Positions 22,907-30,805 of a stretch of DNA of 64,000 nt are shown piece after piece. A program made the position numbers and the translations under genes. Position 1 is the first letter of the stretch. Each line of letters begins with the position of its first letter. The notes beneath the pieces are model-generated. The model had not been told where the DNA came from and searched no databases. It saw only the letters and a list, made by a program, of their open reading frames with translations. The stretch spans positions 2,294,001 through 2,358,000 of the forward strand of contig CP070276.1 in the NCBI GenBank assembly GCA_016916535.1, in the 5' to 3' direction. The stretch comes from Dysgonomonadaceae bacterium zrk40. GTDB taxonomy: Bacteria; Bacteroidota; Bacteroidia; Bacteroidales; Dysgonomonadaceae.

Positions 22907-24031
22907 ATGGAAACAGTTAAACTAAGGGCAACACCGGCTGCAAGAGCACTGGCGAGACGCCTCGGGGTGAAGCTGACCAACGTGACCGGCACCGGTTACA
23001 AGGGACGCATACACCGCGACGACATCGCCGGCTTCAATTACGAGGAGAAGGTACATGTCTCCCCGTTGGCCCGCCGCATTGCCGAGGAGCACAATATTGA
23101 ACTGAAAGGAATCAAGGGCAGCGGCCACAACCACAAAATCATGAAGGAAGATGTGCTACAGCTAATTGCCGACCCGCAGGTGAAAGCGATGCTGACCCGC
23201 GACAAGCTGGCTGAACCCGCGGCACCCCCCAGGACGCCGGCAGCTGTACAGCAGCCCTCACAACAAGCTGCCGCACCTTCACCAGCCAAAACTACTACAC
23301 CGGCAGTATCAACTGCTTCTGCCGCCCCCGCGGGCAGCACCGAGACGGTGCCAATGACACAGATGCGCAAGATCATCTCAAAGCGGATGATGGAAAGCTA
23401 CTTTGGTATTCCCTCTTTCATCCAAACCTGGGAGGTAGACATGACCAACCTGCTGGCCCTGCGTAAGCAGCTTATCGAACCCATCAAGGAGAAAACAGGG
23501 AAGAAGCTGACAGTAACCGACCTGATCTCGGTGGCGGTGGTGAAGACGCTGATGAAACACAAGTCGATCAACGCCAGCCTTAACAAGGAGGGTACCGAGA
23601 TCACCTACCACAACTATGTGAATCTCGGTATGGCGGTAGGCATGGATGAGGGGCTGCTGGTGCCGGTGGTGAAGAATGCCGATAGAATGAGCCTGAGTGA
23701 GTTCGTGGTAGCTATCAAGGACCTCACCGAGCGTACCTTTTCCAAGAAGCTGTTGCCCGATGAACAGGCGGGAAGTACCTTCTCGATCAGCAATCTGGGG
23801 ATGTACGGTGTGGATGAGTTCACAGCCATCATCAACCAGCCCAACGCGGCTATCCTGAGCGTGGCCTCCACGCACGAACGGATTGTCCCGATAAATGGTG
23901 AGGCGGTGGTTCGCCCCATCATGAAGATCAGCCTCACCAGCGACCATCGGATCATTGACGGCCTCACAGCCGCAAAGTTTATGACCGACCTGAAGGCGCT
24001 GCTGGAGAACCCGATGACCCTTTTGATATAA
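22907..24031 (+). CDS. pdhC: Dihydrolipoamide acyltransferase (E2) without lipoyl domain, two subunit-binding domains
   Basis: A 374-residue E2 core protein. It begins directly with a peripheral subunit-binding domain (residues 6-40, ATPAARALARRLGVKLTNV), followed by a second one (about 48-85, SPLARRIAEEHNIELKGI). An Ala/Pro-rich linker (about 98-140) leads to the catalytic domain with MRKIISKRMMES, FSISNLGMYGVDEFTAIIN and the active-site SDHRIIDG. No N-terminal lipoyl domain is present, although most E2 proteins have one to three. The only lipoyl domain in the operon is on the next gene's product, so acyl transfer must use a lipoyl arm carried by E3. Confidence 0.92.
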   Translation: METVKLRATPAARALARRLGVKLTNVTGTGYKGRIHRDDIAGFNYEEKVHVSPLARRIAEEHNIELKGIKGSGHNHKIMKEDVLQLIADPQVKAMLTRDKLAEPAAPPRTPAAVQQPSQQAAAPSPAKTTTPAVSTASAAPAGSTETVPMTQMRKIISKRMMESYFGIPSFIQTWEVDMTNLLALRKQLIEPIKEKTGKKLTVTDLISVAVVKTLMKHKSINASLNKEGTEITYHNYVNLGMAVGMDEGLLVPVVKNADRMSLSEFVVAIKDLTERTFSKKLLPDEQAGSTFSISNLGMYGVDEFTAIINQPNAAILSVASTHERIVPINGEAVVRPIMKISLTSDHRIIDGLTAAKFMTDLKALLENPMTLLI

Positions 24032-24049
24032 ACAAGAAAAAATAGAAAT

Positions 24050-25759
24050 ATGGCTTTTGAAATCATCATGCCCAAGGCCGGTATCGACATGACCGAGGGA
24101 CAAATTGTGAAGTGGTTGAAGAGTGAGGGCGATCCCGTCAAAGAGGGGGAGATCATCCTTGAGATCATGACCGACAAGACCAGCATGGAGCTAGAGGCGG
24201 AAGCCACGGGTATCCTGCTGAAGATCGTACGCCAGGACGGAGAGACCGTACCGGTGACGGAGGTGATCGGCTACATCGGCTCCGAGAACGAGTCGGCCGA
24301 CACACTGATGCCCGAGGTGATCGAAGATACCGGGGCGAAAGAGAGCGATGAGGAGAAGCGAATGATACGACTGGAGGACAACTACCAGGTGGTGGTTATC
24401 GGAGGCGGTCCCGCCGGCTATGTGGCTGCAATTCGTGCGGCACAGCTGGGCGCCAAGGTGGCCATCGTGGAGAAGGGCACCTTTGGGGGCACCTGCCTCA
24501 ACGTGGGTTGTATCCCCACCAAAACCTACCTGAAAAATGCTGAGATCATCGAGCATATTCAGGCTGCGGCCTCGCGCGGAATCATCATCGACAGTTCCAT
24601 GATCAAAATTGACATGGCTAAGGTGCAGGAGTACAAGAACGGCGTGGTGAAGAAACTCACCAGCGGTGTGGTAGCCCTGCTCAAGAGCAATGGTGTGGAT
24701 ATCTACCAGGGTGTGGGGCGCATCAACAAGAACAATGATGTGGTGGTCAACGACTCGCAGATCATCAAGGCGGACAAGATCATCCTGGCAGGAGGTTCAA
24801 AGGCTTCAAGGATCAACATCCCAGGCATCGAGAGCGACAAGGTGCTCACCAGCGATGAACTGCTGGCTGTCAAGGAGGTGCCCGGCACGCTCGCCGTCAT
24901 CGGCGGCGGCGTGATAGGAACCGAGATGGGACAGTCTTTCGCAGGTCTGGGATCAAAGGTGATTATTATCGAGATGATGGATCGTATCGTGCCCACCCTC
25001 GACCAGGAAGTGTCGGCAGAACTTCTTCGCCACATGAAGAAAAAAGGAATTGAGGTGTTAACCTCTACCCGCATCACCGAGATCGTGGACAAGGGTGACA
25101 AGCTGGAGGTACGCATTGAAGGCAAGGATCCGGTAGTTGCCGACAAGGCACTCATTTCCATCGGCCGTACACCCGACTTGGAGGGTCTGGGTGAGGTGAA
25201 GCTGGAGACTGAAAGGGGCAAGGTCAAGGTGAACGAATACATGGAAACCAGCGTGAAGGGGATCTACGCCCCCGGCGATGTGAACGGCATCAAGATGCTG
25301 GCACACGTGGCCTTCCGCATGGGTGAGGTGGCCGCTGAGAACGCAGTGAAGGGCAACCACCGCAAGGTGAACCTCCTCTCGGCACCCTCTGTGGTATACA
25401 CCTCTCCCGAGGTAGCCCAGGTGGGGATGACCGAGGAGCAGGCACGTGAGAAGTATGATGATATCCGCATCGGGCGGTTCAACTTCTCCGCCAACGGACG
25501 TGCCCTCGCTTCGGGCGATGCGGTTGGCTTCGTGAAGGTGATTGCCGACAATCGCTACGGCGAAGTGCTGGGTGTCCACATCATCGGACCCTCTGCCGCT
25601 GAGATCATCACCCAGGCATCGGTGATCATGGAAATGGAAATCACGGTGGAAGAGGCGGTGCAGACCATCTACGGTCACCCCACCTACTCTGAGGCGCTGA
25701 TCGAGGCATTTGCCGACGTACTTGGCGAAGCGATTCATATCCCGAAGAAAAAGAAATGA
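24050..25759 (+). CDS. lpdA: Dihydrolipoamide dehydrogenase (E3) with N-terminal lipoyl domain
   Basis: A 569-residue flavoprotein that reoxidises dihydrolipoamide with NAD. Residues 1-80 form a biotinyl/lipoyl domain, with the acceptor Lys at position 43 in EIMTDKTSMELEAE. A linker rich in Glu/Asp follows, then the FAD site VVVIGGGPAGYVAAIRAAQ, the redox-active GGTCLNVGCIPTK, the NAD site AVIGGGVIGTEMG, a second FAD contact GIYAPGDVNG, and the catalytic HPTYSEALIEA at the C-terminus. E3 proteins with a fused lipoyl domain are known from some anaerobic acetoin and pyruvate systems. A terminator follows the gene. Confidence 0.95.
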   Translation: MAFEIIMPKAGIDMTEGQIVKWLKSEGDPVKEGEIILEIMTDKTSMELEAEATGILLKIVRQDGETVPVTEVIGYIGSENESADTLMPEVIEDTGAKESDEEKRMIRLEDNYQVVVIGGGPAGYVAAIRAAQLGAKVAIVEKGTFGGTCLNVGCIPTKTYLKNAEIIEHIQAAASRGIIIDSSMIKIDMAKVQEYKNGVVKKLTSGVVALLKSNGVDIYQGVGRINKNNDVVVNDSQIIKADKIILAGGSKASRINIPGIESDKVLTSDELLAVKEVPGTLAVIGGGVIGTEMGQSFAGLGSKVIIIEMMDRIVPTLDQEVSAELLRHMKKKGIEVLTSTRITEIVDKGDKLEVRIEGKDPVVADKALISIGRTPDLEGLGEVKLETERGKVKVNEYMETSVKGIYAPGDVNGIKMLAHVAFRMGEVAAENAVKGNHRKVNLLSAPSVVYTSPEVAQVGMTEEQAREKYDDIRIGRFNFSANGRALASGDAVGFVKVIADNRYGEVLGVHIIGPSAAEIITQASVIMEMEITVEEAVQTIYGHPTYSEALIEAFADVLGEAIHIPKKKK

Positions 25760-25800
25760 TCACTTTAACCCTAGAGACTTAATAGGTCAAATATATTTAG

Positions 25801-25851
25801 AAGAAGACCGGTTGACACTTTCGAAGGGTGGATAATCGGTCTTCTTTTTTA
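25801..25851 (+). terminator. Terminator of the 2-oxoacid dehydrogenase operon
   Basis: A 12-bp stem (AGAAGACCGGTT against AATCGGTCTTCT, one G-T pair) closes a 20-base loop that itself contains a small hairpin; six T follow. Confidence 0.85.
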
Positions 25852-25960
25852 TTTCTACAGATTGAATCGTTTGTCGGTTCACTGTTTCTTGGTTTTCGAT
25901 ATTTCGGAATAAACCTCACAACCTCACAACGTAATGACTTAACAACGTCACAACATAACA

Positions 25961-26959
25961 ATGATCTATATTGTCAATAAAAACAACAAGCCCGACCACA
26001 ACATCGCGTTGGAGGAGTACTGCTTCAAGCATCTGAGGCATTTCGGCAAGATATTCATCCTCTGGATCAACGAGCCGTCAATCATCGTTGGCAAGAATCA
26101 GAATACCCTGGCCGAGATCAACAGCCGTTACGTGGAAGAGCATGGGATCCATGTGGTTCGTCGCATTACCGGCGGCGGGGCGGTCTACCACGACCTGAAC
26201 AACCTTAACTACACCATCATCTCTAATGAGGAGAAGGGTGAGGGAGCGTTTGACTTTAAAACATTCTCGCAGCCAGTGATTGAGACCTTGACAGAGCTGG
26301 GGGTGACAGCAGAGTTCTCCGGCCGCAACGACATCACCATTGAAGGGAAAAAGATATGCGGTAACGCCCAGGCCTACCACGACGGACGGGTAATGCACCA
26401 CGGCTGCCTGCTCTTTAACACCGACCTGACGGTGCTCTCGCAGGCACTGGAGACCTCAAGGGAGGGGGTGGAGGCAAAGGGTGTAAAGTCGGTTCGTAGC
26501 CGTGTGGACAACATCCTTCCAAACCTGCCGGAAAAGATCAACGTGAAGCTGTTCGCTGAGAAGATACTTGCTCACATGAAACAACACTATCCAGAGATGG
26601 TGGAGTATCACTTTAGCGAAGATGAGTTGCAGGCCATCGAACAGACACGTCGTGAAAAGTTCGGCAGTTGGGAGTGGAACTTCGGCACTAACCCGGTGGC
26701 CGAGGTGGTGCGCGAGCGCCGTTTCGCGGCAGGTAAAGTACAGGTATTCCTGAACCTGCGGAAAGGACGCATCGCCGATATCCGTTTCTTCGGCACGTTC
26801 TTCGGCCGAGAGGCCGACCTGAGCCCACTTGAGGAACAGCTTCAGGGTGTGAGGTATACAGCCGGTGAGGTGAGGGATGCGCTAGCGGAGATGGATATCT
26901 CCCGATTCTTCGCAGGCTTCACCAGGGAGGAACTGACGGAGGCGATTGTCGGCAGTTAA
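25961..26959 (+). CDS. lplA: Lipoate-protein ligase
   Basis: A 332-residue enzyme that activates lipoate with ATP and attaches it to a lipoyl-domain Lys. Seen: HNIALEEYCFKHL, the substrate loop VVRRITGGGAVYHDLNNLNY, the catalytic Lys in GKKICGNAQAYHDGR, and a C-terminal accessory domain (EKFGSWEWNFG onward). It follows the dehydrogenase operon after a terminator and about 200 bases, so its target is most probably the lipoyl domain on E3. The upstream gap has short repeats of CTCACAAC/GTCACAAC just before the start. Confidence 0.93.
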   Translation: MIYIVNKNNKPDHNIALEEYCFKHLRHFGKIFILWINEPSIIVGKNQNTLAEINSRYVEEHGIHVVRRITGGGAVYHDLNNLNYTIISNEEKGEGAFDFKTFSQPVIETLTELGVTAEFSGRNDITIEGKKICGNAQAYHDGRVMHHGCLLFNTDLTVLSQALETSREGVEAKGVKSVRSRVDNILPNLPEKINVKLFAEKILAHMKQHYPEMVEYHFSEDELQAIEQTRREKFGSWEWNFGTNPVAEVVRERRFAAGKVQVFLNLRKGRIADIRFFGTFFGREADLSPLEEQLQGVRYTAGEVRDALAEMDISRFFAGFTREELTEAIVGS

Positions 26960-27145
26960 GCAAAATCATTTTCTTGTTCCGGCGGTACAGGGAGCGAACC
27001 TGTTTACTTGCCTACCCTGATGTGACTGATTAAATCGAATCCCAAGATGCAGAGGGTCAGTGGCAGGAAAATTTAGGCTATTCGACGAACATCGTTTTGG
27101 CATCTGCTTTTTTTTCTTTGCGTGGTAATAATTGTAGAGATTTTG
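26960..27145. other. Intergenic region, nothing recognised
   Basis: Between lplA and the promoter of the next operon. It holds a short minus-strand open frame without coding character and a stretch (about 26980-27010) that faintly resembles a tRNA 3' half but cannot be folded as one. Confidence 0.5.
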
Positions 27146-27177
27146 TTTGCAAATAGAACATATGTTCATTACATTTG
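27146..27177 (+). promoter_or_regulatory. Promoter with palindromic operator, start of the NifX/MinD operon
   Basis: TTTG (27146-27149), 20 bases, TACATTTG (27170-27177) is an exact Bacteroidota promoter. The palindrome GAACATATGTTC (27156-27167) fills the spacer. The same core, GAACA-N2-TGTTC, recurs in a longer palindrome at 38161-38186 in front of the opposite operon. The architecture resembles ArsR/SmtB operators. Confidence 0.75.
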
Positions 27178-27243
27178 CTGCGTGAAACAGATAGATTGCC
27201 AATGTTGACGATCTCATGAATCAATCAGGAATAAAAACATCCT

Positions 27244-27567
27244 ATGAAAGTAGCCATTACATCATCCGGCAAAGAGCTGACAGCCCTCCCGGATAAGCGC
27301 TTCGGACGCTGCAACTGTTTTGTCATTTATGACACCGATAACGAATCGGTGGAAGTTGTAGATAACCCCAATAGGGATCACAACGAGGGAGCGGGGCCTG
27401 CCGCAATGCAGCTGATTGCCTCGAAACGAGCCGGGAAGATAATCACCGGCCATCTGGGGGACAAGGCTGCATCGGTTGCGAAACAGCTCGGAATAGAGAT
27501 GGATCCGATCGATGACAACCTAAGGAGTGTGGAAGAGGTGATTCAGATGATCAGACGTAACAACTAA
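27244..27567 (+). CDS. NifX/NafY-fold (dinitrogenase iron-molybdenum cofactor biosynthesis superfamily) protein
   Basis: A 107-residue single-domain protein of the NifX/NifB-C-terminal/ORP fold: MKVAITSSGKELTALPDKRFGRCNCFVIYD, VVDNPNRDHNEGAGPAAMQLIASK and GKIITGHLGDKAASVAKQLG. In this superfamily the members bind metal-sulfur clusters or carry cofactor precursors; those of non-diazotrophs are mostly uncharacterised, apart from the Mo-Cu orange protein of Desulfovibrio. RCNC at about 22-25 supplies a potential Cys pair. No nitrogenase genes are visible here. First gene of the tightly packed plus-strand operon. Confidence 0.88.
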   Translation: MKVAITSSGKELTALPDKRFGRCNCFVIYDTDNESVEVVDNPNRDHNEGAGPAAMQLIASKRAGKIITGHLGDKAASVAKQLGIEMDPIDDNLRSVEEVIQMIRRNN

Positions 27568-27590
27568 ACAAAAAACAAAAGGAGATTATT

Positions 27591-27842
27591 ATGCCAGGAA
27601 TGAACAGGAGAGGCCCCGAAGGAGAGGGCCCGATGAGTGGAAGAGGACGGGGACGTTGTAACCCGGTGAACAGAGAGTCCAACAACAGTGATGCTCCAGC
27701 AGGTAGCGGGATGAATGCTCCTTTCCGGCAGGGTGCCGGCAGGGGTATGGGTCAAGGTGCCGGCAAAGGTATGGGCCAGGGACAAGGACAAGGCGAGAGA
27801 ATGAGGAGAAGAGAGGGAACCGGTAGAAGACCAATGGGATGA
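27591..27842 (+). CDS. Small Gly/Arg-rich protein, DUF5320-like N-terminus
   Basis: An 83-residue low-complexity protein. The N-terminal pattern (GPEGEGPMSGRGRGRCN) matches the GPxGxGPxTGRxxGxC start of DUF5320-type proteins, small proteins commonly found beside NifX-family and MinD genes in anaerobes. The remainder is Gly/Met/Gln/Arg repeats (GMGQGAGKGMGQGQGQG). A good ribosome site (AGGAGA) precedes the ATG. The stop overlaps the next start (ATGA). A related N-terminus occurs in the opposite operon at 37025-37264. Function unknown. Confidence 0.75.
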   Translation: MPGMNRRGPEGEGPMSGRGRGRCNPVNRESNNSDAPAGSGMNAPFRQGAGRGMGQGAGKGMGQGQGQGERMRRREGTGRRPMG

Positions 27843-28177
27843 AGCAGGTGATTGCAATACCCCTCGAAGAGGGAAGACTTTGTCAGCACTTTGGCCATTG
27901 TCAGCAGTTTGCCATCATCGAAACGGAGGATGGAGCCATACAGAACGAAGCATTAGTGACTCCTCCTCCGCATGAACCGGGATTGTTGCCTGCTTGGCTC
28001 TCGGAGAGAGGTGTCACGGAGGTGATTGCGGCCGGGATCGGACAAAAAGCCATACGTCTGTTCGAAAAACAACAAATCAGGGTACACATAGGTGCTGAGT
28101 ATAAGAGCCCGCGGGAGTTGGTTAGTGATTACTTTCAGCAGTCACTGCTCACCGGACTCAATGCCTGTGATCACTAG
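27839..28177 (+). CDS. NifX/ORP-fold protein, second copy
   Basis: A 112-residue second member of the NifX superfamily: MKQVIAIPLEEGRLCQHFGHCQQFAIIE (with LCQHFGHC, a Cys/His-rich loop typical of the group), PPHEPGLLPAWLSERGVTEVIAAGIGQKA and FEKQQIRVHIGA. The C-QHFGHC loop is the usual predicted metal or cluster site. It overlaps its neighbours at both ends (4 bases upstream, 17 bases with the DUF89 gene), so all three are co-translated. It is the better match of the two to the orange-protein type. Confidence 0.87.
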   Translation: MKQVIAIPLEEGRLCQHFGHCQQFAIIETEDGAIQNEALVTPPPHEPGLLPAWLSERGVTEVIAAGIGQKAIRLFEKQQIRVHIGAEYKSPRELVSDYFQQSLLTGLNACDH

Positions 28178-29060
28178 AAGGGTAAGTTTGGTGGAAGCCG
28201 ATTACAGATGTTATTTTTGTTTTGCTCGCACCTTCGAGCGTTTGTTGGAGAAGCACAAGCTTACGGTAGAGGAAAAGAAAGCACTTGCCATTGAGATGTT
28301 CTCCCACTTTTATAACGGCAATACCGGGTTTTCTGTTCCTGTTCTCTCTAGAGAGCTTTACCGTCTTTTCAGGGAGAAAAGCGGAGTGGTTGATCCTTAC
28401 CGGCGAATCAAGTATGAGAGCAACGAGCGCCTCATCGGTGAGTATGCCTCCTTCAGGGAGAAGATTGACCAATCGGATGATCCCTTCGAAACAGCATTGC
28501 GATTGGCAGTTGCAGGGAATATCATTGATTACGGGGTAAGTGACCATCATGATCTGAAAGAGACGATGTCGAAAGTCCTTGAGAGTCCTTTCGCAATTAA
28601 TGATGTGGAACGCCTCAGACGGCGGTTGGCTGAAGCCAAGACGGTCCTCTATCTAGGCGATAATGCCGGCGAGATTGTTTTTGACAAATTGTTTATCGAA
28701 ACCTTTCGTCACCCTAATATATGGTATGCCGTGCGAGGAGCACCTGTGATCAACGATGCCACCCGGAGAGATGCCGCCCAGGTAAAGATGGAAGAGGTGG
28801 CACAGGTGATTGACAACGGTTACGATGCTCCCTCCACCTTGCCGGAGTACTGTTCGCCAGCCTTTCAGCAACTATACAATGATGCGGATCTGGTGATCTC
28901 AAAAGGTCAGGGCAATCTGGAGGGGTTGATCGATGCCCCCAGGGGTGATATTTACTTCCTGTTGATGGTGAAGTGCGAGGTGATTGCTGACAGGCTCGGA
29001 GTAACAAAAGGTAGTTTTGTCTGTGCGGAGAATAACCCGAGAAAGGTTTATACAGGATGA
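28161..29060 (+). CDS. DUF89 (ARMT1-like) family protein
   Basis: A 299-residue protein of the DUF89/damage-control phosphatase family, members of which are metal-dependent phosphatases acting on phosphometabolites. Seen: DYRCYFCFARTFERLLEKH at the N-terminus, LYLGDNAGEIVFDKLFIE (the metal-binding GDNAGE), RGAPVINDATRRDA, and NDADLVISKGQGNLEGL with the conserved Lys-Gly. I chose ATG 28161 (MPVITRR), not the earlier ATG at 28092, because the earlier part is antiphase to the NifX gene. Substrate unknown; DUF89 genes next to NifX/MinD genes recur in anaerobes as far as I know. Confidence 0.85.
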   Translation: MPVITRRVSLVEADYRCYFCFARTFERLLEKHKLTVEEKKALAIEMFSHFYNGNTGFSVPVLSRELYRLFREKSGVVDPYRRIKYESNERLIGEYASFREKIDQSDDPFETALRLAVAGNIIDYGVSDHHDLKETMSKVLESPFAINDVERLRRRLAEAKTVLYLGDNAGEIVFDKLFIETFRHPNIWYAVRGAPVINDATRRDAAQVKMEEVAQVIDNGYDAPSTLPEYCSPAFQQLYNDADLVISKGQGNLEGLIDAPRGDIYFLLMVKCEVIADRLGVTKGSFVCAENNPRKVYTG

Positions 29061-29914
29061 AGATTGCGATAGCCAGTGGTAAGGGAGGTACCGGTAAGAC
29101 ATTTGTTTCAACCAACCTCTTATGGGTAGCAGCGCAGAAGGGTATCGATTGTTTGCTGGCCGATTGTGATGCAGAAGAACCTAACGTGGCAGAGTTCCTT
29201 GCCGGTGAGGAGGACCGGGTTGTGGAGGTCTACCAACTTGTGCCGGTGATTGACCCGGGGAAGTGCACCTTCTTCGGGAAATGTTACGAATACTGCAGTT
29301 ACAATGCCATCCTCTATCTACCCGAGAGGAAAATGATTCAGGTGCTTCCCGATCTCTGTCACGACTGTGGTGCATGCAGCTATGCCTGTCAGGCGGGAGC
29401 GATCACCGAACATCCCAAGCTCTTGGGCAGGGTGAAGCATGCTACATATGGTGCCGGTCAGCAGTTGGTCGAAGGTCGTGCCGAGGTGGGGGTCTACTCC
29501 CCCGTGCCGGTCATCACCCGTGCCATCCATGAGGCCGGAGAAAGGGAATTAGTACTTTTGGACTCACCTCCCGGCATCTCATGTCCCTTTATTGCAACCG
29601 TCGACAGGGCCGACTATGTGGTGCTGGTCACTGAGCCCACGCCATTCGGACTGCATGACCTGCAGCTCTCGGCAGCCACCGTCCGGCAGCTCGGTAAACC
29701 TTTTGGTGTGGTGGTCAACAGAGCCGGACTGGGCAACAATGAAATATACCGGTGGATGGAGCAGGAGTCGATTCCCCTGTTGCTGAAGATCCCTTTCGAC
29801 CGTGAAGTGGCACGCATCTATGCCGAGGGAGGGCTGCCTGCAGCTGTTGATGGCTCCTATCGGGAGATGTTCAGCCTTCTGCTTACACAAATCGTAGAAC
29901 AGCATATCTCATGA
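29057..29914 (+). CDS. MinD/ParA-type P-loop ATPase with ferredoxin domain, one cluster degenerate
   Basis: A 285-residue ATPase: deviant Walker A ASGKGGTGKTFVST, LLADCDAEEPN, and Walker B-like LVLLDSPPGISCP. Inserted at about 62-115 is a two-cluster ferredoxin module. The second cluster motif CHDCGACSYACQ is complete. The first reads CTFFGKCYEYC, with Phe73 where CxxCGxC would have Cys, so it has only three of four ligands. This type (COG1149) resembles the paired MinD ATPases of the Desulfovibrio orange-protein complex. It is followed by a paralogue, with a 4-base overlap. Probably involved in assembling or loading a metal-sulfur cofactor. Confidence 0.88.
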   Translation: MKIAIASGKGGTGKTFVSTNLLWVAAQKGIDCLLADCDAEEPNVAEFLAGEEDRVVEVYQLVPVIDPGKCTFFGKCYEYCSYNAILYLPERKMIQVLPDLCHDCGACSYACQAGAITEHPKLLGRVKHATYGAGQQLVEGRAEVGVYSPVPVITRAIHEAGERELVLLDSPPGISCPFIATVDRADYVVLVTEPTPFGLHDLQLSAATVRQLGKPFGVVVNRAGLGNNEIYRWMEQESIPLLLKIPFDREVARIYAEGGLPAAVDGSYREMFSLLLTQIVEQHIS

Positions 29915-30780
29915 GACAGATTGTAATCATCAGCGGAAAGGGAGGGACAGGCAAAACAAGCCTGAGCGCAGCACTTGCAACCATGGGTGAACAGTTGATG
30001 GTGGCCGATTGTGATGTGGATGCGGCTAACCTTCATCTGTTACTGGAGCCGACAGATCACTCCACTCACCCCTTTTCCACTGGTTCCAAAGCGGTAATCG
30101 ACCAGCAGCTATGTACACAATGTGGGGCCTGCATGGATGCCTGTCGCTTTGATGCGATCCGGTATCACGAAGATCGCTACACCATCTCTGAAACATCCTG
30201 TGACGGATGTCGTTTATGCATGCGCATCTGTCCGGCCGACGCAATCAGTATGATTGAAAGCAATGGCAGCTACTGGACGACCGGCACCTTCCGCAACGGT
30301 TGGATGGTGAATGCCAGGCTGGCGCCAGGAGAGGAGAACTCCGGCAAGCTTGTAAATGTGGTGCGTGAGCAGTCTCGTCAACTGTCGGAGCGGATGGGGT
30401 TGGAGACCATTCTGATTGATGGCCCTCCAGGAACCGGCTGTCCCGCCATCTCAGCTATGAGCGGTACTGATTTGGCACTGTTGGTTACTGAGCCGAGTCG
30501 CTCCGGTTTTCATGACCTGAGGAGGGTGAAACAGTTGGCCGATGGGTTCGGTATTCCCTCTGTTGTAGTGATCAATAAATATGATCTGAATGAGCAAGTG
30601 GCGTCCGAAATCGCTACCTGGTGCCGTAACAAGAACCTCCCGCTTATCGGGAGGATTCCTTTCGAACCGGCAGTGGTGGAATCTATGCTGCAATGCCGTA
30701 CGGTGGTTGAGTGGGCTCCCCGGTCGGCGGCAGCCGGTGAGATCGCAGCCATCCATCGGCATATTTTTCAATCGAAGTGA
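29911..30780 (+). CDS. MinD/ParA-type P-loop ATPase with ferredoxin domain, paralogue
   Basis: A 289-residue paralogue of the preceding ATPase. Walker A IISGKGGTGKTSLSA, VADCDVDAANLH, and ILIDGPPGTGCPAIS. Both ferredoxin motifs are intact here: CTQCGACMDACRFDAI and CDGCRLCMRICPADAI (about 66-110). The two ATPases probably form a heterodimer that binds two or more 4Fe-4S clusters at the interface. Transcribed with the NifX and DUF89 genes. Confidence 0.9.
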   Translation: MRQIVIISGKGGTGKTSLSAALATMGEQLMVADCDVDAANLHLLLEPTDHSTHPFSTGSKAVIDQQLCTQCGACMDACRFDAIRYHEDRYTISETSCDGCRLCMRICPADAISMIESNGSYWTTGTFRNGWMVNARLAPGEENSGKLVNVVREQSRQLSERMGLETILIDGPPGTGCPAISAMSGTDLALLVTEPSRSGFHDLRRVKQLADGFGIPSVVVINKYDLNEQVASEIATWCRNKNLPLIGRIPFEPAVVESMLQCRTVVEWAPRSAAAGEIAAIHRHIFQSK

Positions 30781-30805
30781 AAGAACCATTAAAAAATATG
30801 AAGCG

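Noticed and set aside
26975-27050. Possible tRNA remnant after lplA
   Set aside because: Only a few bases resemble a T arm; no acceptor stem or anticodon loop can be formed.
27244-28177. Nitrogenase cofactor genes implying nitrogen fixation
   Set aside because: Only NifX-fold proteins are present; there is no nifH, nifD, nifK, nifE, nifN or nifB in the window.
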